DNA of 43,075 nucleotides from Haliea sp040222615 (GTDB lineage Bacteria > Pseudomonadota > Gammaproteobacteria > Pseudomonadales > Halieaceae). The notes beneath the pieces are model-generated. The model was given only the letters and a program-made list of their open reading frames with translations. It was not told the origin of the DNA and searched no databases. The stretch covers positions 1-43,075 of the forward strand of contig NZ_JAVKCQ010000065.1 in NCBI RefSeq assembly GCF_040222615.1, written 5' to 3'. Made by a program: the position numbers and the translations under genes. Shown here one piece after another: positions 1 through 7,571 of this stretch; positions within the stretch are counted from its first letter, which is position 1; each line of letters begins with the position of its first letter.

Positions 1-22
1 TGGTTCGCACGGGTGTGCGTAT

Positions 23-57
23 GGGGGGGGGGGGGGGGTAGGGCGTGGGGCCGGGGG
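23..57. repeat. G16 homopolymer and G-rich tract
   Basis: There is an uninterrupted run of 16 G at 23-38, followed within 20 bases by further runs of three, four and six G. The plus strand could in principle form a G-quadruplex. A run this long at the very edge of the window may also be a sequencing or assembly artefact. No gene is recognisable in 1-190. Confidence 0.6.
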
Positions 58-63
58 GACCGT

Positions 64-85
64 CGACGGCCATGGAAGGCCGTCG
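64..85. other. Perfect 8-bp inverted repeat (hairpin)
   Basis: CGACGGCC (64-71) and GGCCGTCG (78-85) are perfect inverted copies separated by a 6-base loop. No T-run follows, so it is not a classical intrinsic terminator. It lies about 120 bases upstream of liuC and could be a terminator-like or leader hairpin. Confidence 0.4.
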
Positions 86-205
86 CCGAGCCTACATGGA
101 TGTACTTGTGGCGTGTCCCGCCTGCCCCTCTCCGTGCTCCCGGCGCCCGTGCAGCCCGTGAACGAGATCGCCAATTAGCTGAGCCAGATTTTGGAACTAC
201 TGACG

Positions 206-997
206 ATGAACAACGAACTAGTGACCACAGACATTGATCCCCGCGGCGTCGCCACGGTGACGATTGACAACCCGGACAAGCACAACGCCTTCGACGATGT
301 GATCATCGCCAGGCTGCGATTGGCCTTCGATACGCTGGCCGAGCGCACGGATGTCCGTGCGGTGGTGCTGGCCTCGAATGGCAAGCACTTTTCCGCGGGC
401 GCGGACCTGGAGTACATGAAGCGCATGGCGGGCTATGACTACGGCCACAACCTGCGCGATGCGGAGGCGCTGGCGGGCATGCTGAAGGCGCTGTTCGGAC
501 TGCCACAGCCCACCATTGCCCGGGTGCAGGGCGCTGCTTTCGGCGGCGCGGTGGGTCTGGTGAGTTGCTGCGACATGGCGGTGGCCACGCGGGGCGCCAT
601 GTTTGCCCTGTCGGAGGTCAGGATCGGGCTGGTGCCGGCGACGATCAGCCCCTATGTCATCCGCTCCATCGGCGAGCGGGCGGCGCGGCGCTATTTCCTG
701 ACTGCCGAGCGGTTTGACGCCCACCGGGCGCTGCAACTCGGTTTGATCAGCGAGATCGCCGACGAAGAGGCGCTGGACAGCGAAGTGGCACAGCTGCTGG
801 ATGCGATCCTCGGCAATGGCCCGGAGGCAGTGCGCGCGGCCAAGGACCTGATTGTCAACGTCGCCGGAGAGGACATCACGGCGGAGCTGGTGGAAGACAC
901 CTGCGCCCGCATCGCCCACATCCGGGTCTCTGAGGAGGGCCAGGAGGGCCTGGCGGCCTTCCTGGAAAAACGCACACCCAACTGGCTCGGGAGCTGA
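206..997 (+). CDS. liuC: Methylglutaconyl-CoA hydratase (enoyl-CoA hydratase family)
   Basis: This is a crotonase-fold hydratase of about 263 residues that should convert 3-methylglutaconyl-CoA to HMG-CoA in leucine degradation. Family landmarks visible are FSAGADLEYMKRMA (CoA and oxyanion loop) and GAAFGGAVGLVSCCDMAVA, and the length is typical. The specific substrate is inferred from the neighbours: liuD follows after a 3-base gap, then liuE. I prefer the ATG at 206, with GGAAC about 10 bases upstream, over an in-frame TTG at 191 that would add five residues. In most liu clusters liuB (carboxyltransferase subunit) directly precedes liuC, but no LiuB C-terminus can be read upstream here. Without the neighbours it would be only a generic enoyl-CoA hydratase. 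Confidence 0.88.
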   Translation: MNNELVTTDIDPRGVATVTIDNPDKHNAFDDVIIARLRLAFDTLAERTDVRAVVLASNGKHFSAGADLEYMKRMAGYDYGHNLRDAEALAGMLKALFGLPQPTIARVQGAAFGGAVGLVSCCDMAVATRGAMFALSEVRIGLVPATISPYVIRSIGERAARRYFLTAERFDAHRALQLGLISEIADEEALDSEVAQLLDAILGNGPEAVRAAKDLIVNVAGEDITAELVEDTCARIAHIRVSEEGQEGLAAFLEKRTPNWLGS

Positions 998-1000
998 GGC

Positions 1001-3004
1001 ATGTTCACCAAATTGCTGATTGCCAACCGCGGCGAAATCGCCTGTCGCATTATCCGCACGGCGCGCCGGCTGGGCATCGCCACGGTGGCGGTCTACTCCG
1101 ACGCCGATCGCGATGCCCTGCATGTGCAACTGGCCGATGAGGCGGTACATATTGGCCCGGCGCCGGCGCGGGAGAGTTACCTGGTGGTCGATCACATCAT
1201 CGACGCCGCGCGCAGCACCGGCGCACAGGCCATCCACCCCGGCTATGGCTTCCTGTCGGAAAACGCCGGTTTCGCCCGGGCCTGCGCCGACCACGGCATC
1301 TGCTTCGTGGGTCCACCCACCGGCGCCATCGAGGCCATGGGCTCGAAGTCCGCGGCCAAGGAGATCATGGGGGCGGCGGGGGTGCCGCTGGTGCCCGGAT
1401 ACCACGGCGCCGACCAGGATCCCGCCCTGCTGCAGGCGGAGGCGGACAGGATGGGCTACCCGGTGCTGCTCAAGGCCACCGCGGGCGGCGGCGGCAAAGG
1501 GATGCGCCAGGTGTGGTCCGCGGACGAGTTCGACGCCGCCCTGGCGGCGGCCCAGCGCGAGGCCAGCGCCAGCTTTGGTGACGCCACCATGCTGGTGGAA
1601 AAATACCTGACCAAGCCGCGCCACGTGGAGGTGCAGGTTTTTTGCGACAATCACGGCAACGGTATCTACCTGGCAGAACGGGACTGCTCGGTACAGCGCC
1701 GGCACCAGAAAGTGATCGAGGAGGCGCCAGCCCCGGGCATGACGCCAGCGCTGCGAGAGGCCATGGGCACCACAGCGCTGCAGGCGGCGCAGGCCATCGA
1801 CTACCGCGGCGCGGGCACCGTGGAGTTCCTTCTCGACGAGGATGGCAGCTTCTATTTTATGGAGATGAATACCCGCCTGCAGGTGGAGCATCCGGTCACC
1901 GAGATGATCACTGGACAGGATCTGGTGGAGTGGCAGCTGCGGGTAGCCGCCGGCGAAACCCTGCCCCTGACCCAGGAACAACTGGTGCTGCGCGGACACG
2001 CGTTCGAGGCACGGGTGTACGCCGAGGACCCGGACAACGATTTCCTGCCGGTGACCGGCACCCTCGCCTATCTGCGCCCACCGGCGGAGTCCCCCCACGT
2101 GAGGGTGGACACCGGGGTCCAGCAGGGCGATGAGATCAGTGTGTTCTACGACCCGATGATCGCCAAGCTGATTGTTTGGGACGAATCCCGGGAACGGGCG
2201 CTGCAGCGCCTGGCCACGGCCCTGATGGACTACCGGATTGGCGGTACCGTTACCAACCTGGACTTCCTCTACAACCTGGCCACCGCCGGACCCTTCCAGC
2301 GCGCTGAGCTGGACACCGGCTTTATCGAACGCCACAGTGCGCTGATCTTCCATGAGCGGGAGCAGGATCTGCAGCGGGAGTTGCCGCTGGCGACGCTGGC
2401 CCTGCTCCTGTACCGGCAGCAGCAGGCTGCCCCGGGCAGCGACAGCGATCCCTGGTCCCCGTGGAACAGCGGCAACGCCTGGCGCCTGAACGAACCCCAC
2501 GCCCACAACTTCGTGCTGCACTGTCACCAGCAGGACTTCCCGGTTGCCGTGACACAACAGCGGGACGGCAGCTACCACATCCGCAGCAATGGCCGCGAAG
2601 ACGTCCTGCGCGGGCAGCTCGACAGCGACCTGCTGCAGGTGGAACATGCCGGCCACCGCCAGCGCGCGACCCTGGCCCCTACCGAGGATGGCTTTACCCT
2701 GTACCTGGCAGAAGGCGCCTGCCACTTCCGCGAGGTGCGCCCGGACACCGGTGAAACCGACAACAGCGGCGCCGGCAGCGGCCTGGTCGCCCCCATGAAC
2801 GGTACGGTGGTCACCCTGCTGGTTGAACCCGGCACCCGGGTGGAGGCGAAAGCCCCGCTGTTGGTAATGGAGGCGATGAAAATGGAACATACCATCCGCG
2901 CACCCGCCGCCGGGGTGGTGGAACAGTTCTTTTTCGCCGCCGGTGACCTGGTGGACGGCGGCGCGGAGCTGCTGGCCTTCACCCCGGGGGAGGACACGGA
3001 ATGA
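1001..3004 (+). CDS. liuD: Methylcrotonyl-CoA carboxylase, biotin-carrying alpha subunit
   Basis: This 667-residue biotin-dependent carboxylase subunit carboxylates 3-methylcrotonyl-CoA together with the beta subunit LiuB, which is not in the window. In order it shows a biotin carboxylase N-domain (ANRGEIACRIIRTARRLG near residue 8), an ATP-grasp domain with a glycine-rich loop (TAGGGGKGMR), a carboxylase C-domain and a C-terminal biotinyl domain. The biotin motif is MEAMKMEH, and its central lysine is residue 627. The length is normal for MccA/LiuD. The gene starts 3 bases after liuC stops and overlaps liuE by 4 bases, so the three genes should be co-transcribed and translationally coupled. 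Propionyl- or acetyl-CoA carboxylase subunits are related, but the liuC/liuE context decides the call. Confidence 0.93.
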   Translation: MFTKLLIANRGEIACRIIRTARRLGIATVAVYSDADRDALHVQLADEAVHIGPAPARESYLVVDHIIDAARSTGAQAIHPGYGFLSENAGFARACADHGICFVGPPTGAIEAMGSKSAAKEIMGAAGVPLVPGYHGADQDPALLQAEADRMGYPVLLKATAGGGGKGMRQVWSADEFDAALAAAQREASASFGDATMLVEKYLTKPRHVEVQVFCDNHGNGIYLAERDCSVQRRHQKVIEEAPAPGMTPALREAMGTTALQAAQAIDYRGAGTVEFLLDEDGSFYFMEMNTRLQVEHPVTEMITGQDLVEWQLRVAAGETLPLTQEQLVLRGHAFEARVYAEDPDNDFLPVTGTLAYLRPPAESPHVRVDTGVQQGDEISVFYDPMIAKLIVWDESRERALQRLATALMDYRIGGTVTNLDFLYNLATAGPFQRAELDTGFIERHSALIFHEREQDLQRELPLATLALLLYRQQQAAPGSDSDPWSPWNSGNAWRLNEPHAHNFVLHCHQQDFPVAVTQQRDGSYHIRSNGREDVLRGQLDSDLLQVEHAGHRQRATLAPTEDGFTLYLAEGACHFREVRPDTGETDNSGAGSGLVAPMNGTVVTLLVEPGTRVEAKAPLLVMEAMKMEHTIRAPAAGVVEQFFFAAGDLVDGGAELLAFTPGEDTE

Positions 3005-3912
3005 CCCTGCCACAGCAGGTAACCCTGGTCGACGTCGGCCCCCGGGACGGGCTGCAGAACGAGCCCGGCCTCGTGGCCCTGCAGGACAAGCTGCGGCTGA
3101 TCGACGACCTCGGCGCCGCCGGACTCCGGGTGATTGAGGCGGGCAGCTTCGTCAACCCGAAGTGGATCCCGCAAATGGCGGACAGCGAGGCAGTATTTGC
3201 CAATCTACAGCGCCGGCCCGGGGTTCGCTACAGCGCCCTGACACCCAACCTCAAGGGCTTCGAACGGGCGCTGGCGGCAGGCGCTGATGAAGTCGCGGTA
3301 TTCGGCGCGGCCTCGGAGGCGTTTTCCCAGAAAAATATCAACTGCAGTATCGGCGAGAGCCTGCAGCGCTTCGAACCTGTAATGGCGGCGGCGCAGGCGG
3401 CAGGCCTGCCAGTGCGCGGCTACGTGTCCTGTGTGCTGGGCTGCCCCTATGAGGGTGATATCCCGCCGGCGGCGGTGCTCCAGGTCGCTGCTACGCTGCT
3501 GGAGATGGGCTGCTACGAAGTCTCCCTCGGCGACACCATCGGCACCGGCAACGCAGGCACTATGCAGCGCCTGTTGCAGACCCTGCTGGCGGACATTCCG
3601 GCGGCGCAACTCGCTCTGCACTGCCACGACACCTACGGCCAGGCGCTGGCCAATATCCTGGTCGGGTTACAGCACGGTATCGCCACGGTGGATGCCTCCG
3701 TCGCCGGCCTCGGTGGCTGCCCTTATGCCCGGGGAGCTTCGGGTAACGTCGCCACCGAGGACGTGCTGTACATGCTGGACGGCCTGGGGATAGCAACCGG
3801 CGTCGATCTGCAGACGCTGGTCGCCGCAGGCCAGCGTATCTCCGCCGCTCTGGGCCGCCCGAGTGGCTCCCGGGTGGCCCGGGCCCTGGGCGGGGCCGGG
3901 GAGAACGGCTGA
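3001..3912 (+). CDS. liuE: Hydroxymethylglutaryl-CoA lyase
   Basis: This 303-residue TIM-barrel lyase should cleave HMG-CoA to acetoacetate and acetyl-CoA, the last step of leucine breakdown. Family signatures seen are VDVGPRDGLQNE near the N-terminus (metal and substrate binding), LHCHDTYGQALANI (metal-binding histidines) and a glycine-rich catalytic-cysteine loop, SVAGLGGCPYARGASGN. The start ATG overlaps the liuD stop (ATGA), which indicates coupled translation. It is the last gene of the liu run; 58 bases follow before the next gene. Confidence 0.95.
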   Translation: MTLPQQVTLVDVGPRDGLQNEPGLVALQDKLRLIDDLGAAGLRVIEAGSFVNPKWIPQMADSEAVFANLQRRPGVRYSALTPNLKGFERALAAGADEVAVFGAASEAFSQKNINCSIGESLQRFEPVMAAAQAAGLPVRGYVSCVLGCPYEGDIPPAAVLQVAATLLEMGCYEVSLGDTIGTGNAGTMQRLLQTLLADIPAAQLALHCHDTYGQALANILVGLQHGIATVDASVAGLGGCPYARGASGNVATEDVLYMLDGLGIATGVDLQTLVAAGQRISAALGRPSGSRVARALGGAGENG

Positions 3913-3970
3913 CATACCGGGGCGGTTCCCGGCGTGGTACAGTCCTGCCCGGGAAGATACGGAAACCTGC

Positions 3971-4321
3971 ATGCCGCCTCCGCCAGTCACAGTCCAGCGC
4001 TACGCAGCGGCCACCATCGTCGCCACCAGCGGGCTGTTCCAGGTTGCCAGCCTGTGGCGTTTCCGGCTCAGTGAAGGGGTGCTGCTCACGGCCCTGATCG
4101 GCAGCGTCTACCTGCTCATCGCCATCGGCCTGTTTGGTCGGTCCCGTTTTACCCTGTTTCTCGCCGCGGGGGTCTGTGCGGCCTTCCCGGCCCAGCTTCT
4201 CGCCACCGGCCCACCCTGGCCGTGGCCGGCGGCGGACCTCCTGCGCTTTGCCTCGGATGTCGCCGTGGTCGCGCTGTGCGGCCGGGTGCTGTGGTCTGTG
4301 CGCAAGCTGCCCAGTATCTAG
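3971..4321 (+). CDS. Small multi-pass membrane protein of unknown function
   Basis: This 116-residue protein is not recognised. It is very hydrophobic, with about three to four predicted membrane spans: residues 10-25, a long stretch around 38-75 that could hold two, and around 85-105. It is rich in Ala, Leu and Phe and ends in a basic tail (RKLPSI). I chose the ATG at 3971 because the 36 residues encoded upstream in frame overlap the end of liuE and are Pro/Gly-rich like out-of-frame sequence. GGAAG and GGAAAC precede the start. It stands between liuE and the alkylation-repair genes with no visible functional link to either. Confidence 0.6.
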   Translation: MPPPPVTVQRYAAATIVATSGLFQVASLWRFRLSEGVLLTALIGSVYLLIAIGLFGRSRFTLFLAAGVCAAFPAQLLATGPPWPWPAADLLRFASDVAVVALCGRVLWSVRKLPSI

Positions 4322-4358
4322 GGCCGATTCTGGCTAGCCACAGCGCCAGGGGCCGGCC

Positions 4359-4364
4359 TATAGT
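4359..4364 (+). promoter_or_regulatory. Possible -10 element of the ada/alkA fusion gene
   Basis: TATAGT lies only 6 bases before the ATG at 4371, and no Shine-Dalgarno sequence is visible. If used, transcription would begin at or next to the start codon, giving a leaderless mRNA. No good -35 hexamer is seen at 16-18 bases, which would fit an activator-dependent promoter. Confidence 0.3.
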
Positions 4365-4370
4365 GCGGCT

Positions 4371-5801
4371 ATGAAGAACAGCATCCTGCAGACAGAATCC
4401 ATCCGCGACCTCGATCCCGAGGCCTGCCAGCGCGCCCGGATGGCCCGCGATGTGCGCTTCGACGGCGTTTTTTTCCTCGCCGTGCGCACCACCGGCATCT
4501 ACTGCCGCCCGGTGTGCCCCGCCCGCCAGCCGGCGGAGCGCAACGTCGAGTATTTCCGCGCAGCCAGCCAGGCCGCGGCGGCCGGGTACCGGCCCTGCCT
4601 GCGCTGCCGGCCGGAAGCTGCTCCGGGAAGCCCCGCCTGGCTGGGGAGTTCGGTGACGGTCCAGCGCGCCCTGAAGCTGATCCACGCCGGCGCGCTCAAC
4701 GAGGGCAGTCTCGCAGACCTGTGCGCAAGACTGGGCATAGGGGAACGCTACCTGCGCAAGTTGTTCCAGCGGGAGCTGGGCGTATCACCCGTCGCGGTCG
4801 CCCAGAACCAGCGCCTGCTGTTCGCCCGCCAGCTGCTGCAGGAGACCGCACTGCCGGTCGTCGACATCGCCTACGCCGCCGGATTCGGCAGCGTGCGGCG
4901 CTGCAACAGCGCGTTCCAGGACAGCTTTGGCAAGCCCCCCGGCGCCATGCGACGCCAGCGGCAGCACAGCTCCGCGAGCCCCCACATCCGCCTGCAGCTG
5001 CAGTATCGCCCTCCCTATGACTGGGACGGGGTACTGGACTTTTTTGCCCGCCATGCGGTGGAGGGGATCGAGATTGTCGAGGGCGAGAGCTACCGGCGCA
5101 GGATCCTGTGGCGGCAGCAAGCGGGGGAAATACGGGTCCGCCACCTGCCTGCGCGCCGGGCCCTTGAACTGGAACTGCGACTGCCGGATCTCGCCGGCAT
5201 GATGCCGGTAGTGCAGAGGGTCCGGCGCATGTTCGACCTGGACGCCAATCCCGATGTGATAGCCACAGCGCTGGAGCGGGAGGCCGCGCTGGCAACCCTG
5301 CTGCAGCGGTTCCCCGGCATGCGCTCACCGGTGTGCTGGAGTGTTGCCGAGGCGACAGTGCGGGCCGTGGTCGGCCAGCAGGTCAGCATTGGGGCCGCGC
5401 GCACGGTGTGCTCGCGCCTGGCGGCCGCCGCAGCCCCGGGGAACGGGGAAGCACGCGTATTCCCGGCACCGGCGGCCATCACCGCGCTGGATGACTGCCA
5501 CTTCCCCATGCCCGCTCGCCGGCGCGACACCCTGCGTGCGGCATGCGGCCTGCTCACCCGGGAGAGTGAGCCGGACGAAGAGCAGCTGCTGGCGTTGCCC
5601 GGAATCGGCCCCTGGACCGCGGCGATGGTCGGGATGCGGGGACACGGCCAGCCGGATGCCTTCCCGCCCCGCGATCTGGGACTGATGCGCGCCTGGGAGG
5701 CCCTGCCCCAGGCGACGGAATCGCTGCACACGGCCAGCGAACGCTGGCGACCCTGGCGGGCCTACGCTGCCAACCTGCTCTGGCGTAGCCTCGGCACCTG
5801 A
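4371..5801 (+). CDS. Ada methyl-sensor / AraC HTH / AlkA glycosylase fusion
   Basis: This 476-residue three-part protein senses and repairs DNA alkylation. Residues 1-85 form an Ada zinc-binding sensor with four cysteines (Cys45, Cys49, Cys76, Cys79 in GIYCRPVCPARQP and RPCLRCRP); Cys45 corresponds to the methyl-phosphotriester acceptor of E. coli Ada. Residues about 92-195 are an AraC-type double helix-turn-helix. From about 205 an AlkA-like DNA-3-methyladenine glycosylase follows, with the helix-hairpin-helix LPGIGPWTA and an Asp at residue 435 in the catalytic position. The likely role is methylation-activated transcription factor plus base-excision glycosylase. ogt follows after 13 bases, so the domains of classic Ada are spread over two genes. 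Some databases call this layout AlkA or AdaA/AlkA. Confidence 0.93.
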   Translation: MKNSILQTESIRDLDPEACQRARMARDVRFDGVFFLAVRTTGIYCRPVCPARQPAERNVEYFRAASQAAAAGYRPCLRCRPEAAPGSPAWLGSSVTVQRALKLIHAGALNEGSLADLCARLGIGERYLRKLFQRELGVSPVAVAQNQRLLFARQLLQETALPVVDIAYAAGFGSVRRCNSAFQDSFGKPPGAMRRQRQHSSASPHIRLQLQYRPPYDWDGVLDFFARHAVEGIEIVEGESYRRRILWRQQAGEIRVRHLPARRALELELRLPDLAGMMPVVQRVRRMFDLDANPDVIATALEREAALATLLQRFPGMRSPVCWSVAEATVRAVVGQQVSIGAARTVCSRLAAAAAPGNGEARVFPAPAAITALDDCHFPMPARRRDTLRAACGLLTRESEPDEEQLLALPGIGPWTAAMVGMRGHGQPDAFPPRDLGLMRAWEALPQATESLHTASERWRPWRAYAANLLWRSLGT

Positions 5802-5814
5802 AGGAGAAAACGAT

Positions 5815-6279
5815 GTGAATACCCTGACGATCGACAGCCCCCTTGGGCCCCTGCAATTGCTCAGCGAGGAGAACCACCTGACCGCGATCAACTTCCCGGG
5901 GCAGCATAGCGGCACAGCGGACAGCGCCAACCCGGACAGTGTCCTGGGAGCGGCCAGACGCCAGCTTGAGGAGTATTTCGCCGGGCACCGCAAGCGCTTC
6001 GACCTGCCCCTCGCCGCTGGCGGCACCCCCTTCCAGCAGAGCGTATGGCAGGCGTTGGCCGCCATTCCCTGGGGGGAGGTGCGCAGCTATCGGGATATCG
6101 CGCTCACTATCGGCAAGCCCAGAGCAGTGCGTGCGGTGGGGGCGGCCAACGGCCGCAACCCGCTGCCGATCGTGGTGCCCTGCCATCGGGTGATTGGCGC
6201 CGATGGCTCGTTGACCGGCTTTGCCGGCGGCCTGCCGCGCAAGGTACAGCTTCTGACCCTGGAGGGCAGCTACCCCTGA
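5815..6279 (+). CDS. ogt: Methylated-DNA--protein-cysteine methyltransferase
   Basis: This 154-residue suicide enzyme removes methyl groups from O6-methylguanine. The active-site motif PCHRVIG is present with acceptor Cys123, as are the preceding GAANGRNP asparagine-hinge region and the SYRDIA DNA-recognition helix. The start is GTG at 5815, supported by AAGGAG at 5801-5806. An ATG two bases earlier is immediately followed by TGA in its own frame and cannot start this protein. Only 13 bases separate it from the Ada-AlkA fusion, so it is probably in the same operon and induced by it. It ends in a hairpin shared with the convergent downstream gene. Confidence 0.95.
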   Translation: MNTLTIDSPLGPLQLLSEENHLTAINFPGQHSGTADSANPDSVLGAARRQLEEYFAGHRKRFDLPLAAGGTPFQQSVWQALAAIPWGEVRSYRDIALTIGKPRAVRAVGAANGRNPLPIVVPCHRVIGADGSLTGFAGGLPRKVQLLTLEGSYP

Positions 6280-6293
6280 GCTGTGCTCAGGGG
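6273..6293. terminator. Bidirectional hairpin between convergent ogt and hydrolase genes
   Basis: CCCCTGAG, a 5-base loop and CTCAGGGG form a perfect 8-bp stem that overlaps both stop codons. No strong T-run follows on either side, so termination may be weak or Rho-assisted. Its position between two convergent genes supports a terminator role. Confidence 0.5.
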
Positions 6294-7225
6294 CTGTTGG
6301 CAATAAAGCCGATCCAGGTGGCTTCGTTGATGAAACCGCCGCCCCAGCTGGCCCACTCCTCACCCAGGCCAGCCTCGACAATGCTGTCCAAGGACTGACC
6401 GGCGGCCAGCTGCGCGCGGACGGCGTCACTGGTGGCAACAAGCATGTCCCGGTAACGCTGCAGGTCTGCCCGGGTGGCAAGGCTGCCGTGACCGGGCACG
6501 ATCACCGAGGCCTCATCCACTCGCGCCAGCACCGCCTCGACGGCGGCGATATAGCCTGCCACGGAGCCACCGGACCCCAGGTCGACGAAAGGAAAGCCGC
6601 CATTGAAAAAGAGATCGCCCATGTGGACCACATTCTCGCTGGTGAAGTACACCACGCTGTCGCCGTCGGTGTGCCCCGCGGCGTGGTGCTGAACCTCGAT
6701 ATCGTCGCCGTTGAAGTGCAGCGCCAGCGAGTCGCCGAAGGTAATCACCGGCAGGGCGCCCACAGGGCTGGGCTCGACCACGCGGTCAAAGAACTTCATG
6801 TCCTGGCGGGTGGACATGCGCTCACGGACATTGGTATGGGCGACCACGACGGCGCCACGATCGGCCCAGAACAGGTTGCCTCCCACGTGATCGGAGTGCC
6901 AGTGGGTGTTGACGATAAAGCGCGGGTTGGCGTCGGCGCCAACCAGATCGGTCAGGGCGGCCTCGTAGGCGGGCACCATTTCGACGTAGTCATCGTCGAC
7001 GATCAGGACGCCGTCCTCGCCGATGGAGGCTACGACATTGCCGCCGCGCCCCTGCAGCAGGTGCAGGGTGCCGGTGAGTGAACTGGTGGATACCGTGCCG
7101 TCCTGAGCCACCGCGGTCGTCGCGAGGGCCAGGGCGCAGGCGGTGAAGAATGCCGCGGCCAACAGGACCGGGGCAGCAAAGGCCCCGCGGTGTAGTGTCA
7201 GGTGCTGTCTGTCGGGCTGGGGCAT
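6287..7225 (-). CDS. Exported metallo-beta-lactamase-fold hydrolase
   Basis: This is a 312-residue MBL-fold protein. The N-terminus is a likely Sec signal peptide: a basic segment, a hydrophobic run at about 16-38 and an Ala-x-Ala-like end near residue 40, so a periplasmic location is likely. The zinc motif HxHxDH reads THWHSDHVGG (His108, His110, Asp112, His113). Further histidines lie in the HHAAGHTDGD segment and in VPGHG. The later GHTDGDSVVYF segment is typical of the broad glyoxalase-II/lactonase/SoxH-like group. The substrate cannot be told from sequence, and I see nothing that makes it specifically a beta-lactamase. It ends against ogt and stands upstream of nothing obviously related. 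Confidence 0.85.
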   Translation of the reverse strand: MPQPDRQHLTLHRGAFAAPVLLAAAFFTACALALATTAVAQDGTVSTSSLTGTLHLLQGRGGNVVASIGEDGVLIVDDDYVEMVPAYEAALTDLVGADANPRFIVNTHWHSDHVGGNLFWADRGAVVVAHTNVRERMSTRQDMKFFDRVVEPSPVGALPVITFGDSLALHFNGDDIEVQHHAAGHTDGDSVVYFTSENVVHMGDLFFNGGFPFVDLGSGGSVAGYIAAVEAVLARVDEASVIVPGHGSLATRADLQRYRDMLVATSDAVRAQLAAGQSLDSIVEAGLGEEWASWGGGFINEATWIGFIANSP

Positions 7226-7241
7226 GGGACCTCCCTGGAAG

Positions 7242-7490
7242 TCAGGCGTTGAGATCCGGAATCAATTCGTCCTTCAGGCGCTCTATGCTGTCCTTCAGGC
7301 GCAGCTTTTCCTTCTTCAGGCGCTGCAGCAGGATCTGGTTTTTGTACGGAAATTCGTACAGCTCGGCGATCTTCTCGTCCAGCGCACGGTGCCGCGCCAT
7401 AAGCTGCATCAGCAGCATGGCAGGGGTGAGCTCTTCGTTGGCGGCGTCTTCCTGACCGTTGCCAAACAGGCTGCGCGGTGGCTCATTCAT
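7242..7490 (-). CDS. DUF465 (YdcH-like) small coiled-coil protein
   Basis: This 82-residue charged helical protein has LDEKIAELYEFPYKNQILLQ followed by a Lys/Leu-rich helix (LKKEKLRLKDSIERL), the pattern of the DUF465/YdcH family. Members are short, abundant cytoplasmic helical hairpins of unknown function. The stop lies 16 bases upstream of the start of the hydrolase gene on the same strand, so the two may be co-transcribed. The N-terminal 25 residues (acidic, Gln/Asn-containing) extend beyond the usual family core. Confidence 0.75.
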   Translation of the reverse strand: MNEPPRSLFGNGQEDAANEELTPAMLLMQLMARHRALDEKIAELYEFPYKNQILLQRLKKEKLRLKDSIERLKDELIPDLNA

Positions 7491-7571
7491 TGTTCGACTG
7501 GCTCCTGCCCAAGCAGATTCCCGATGGGCCTCAACTCTATACCTTCTTGCTTTACCGACACAAGCATGCTG

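Noticed and set aside
218..3013. A 931-codon open frame on the minus strand opposite liuC-liuD
   Set aside because: It is the antisense shadow of two clear genes in GC-rich DNA and shows no protein family features; the plus-strand genes have intact motifs throughout.
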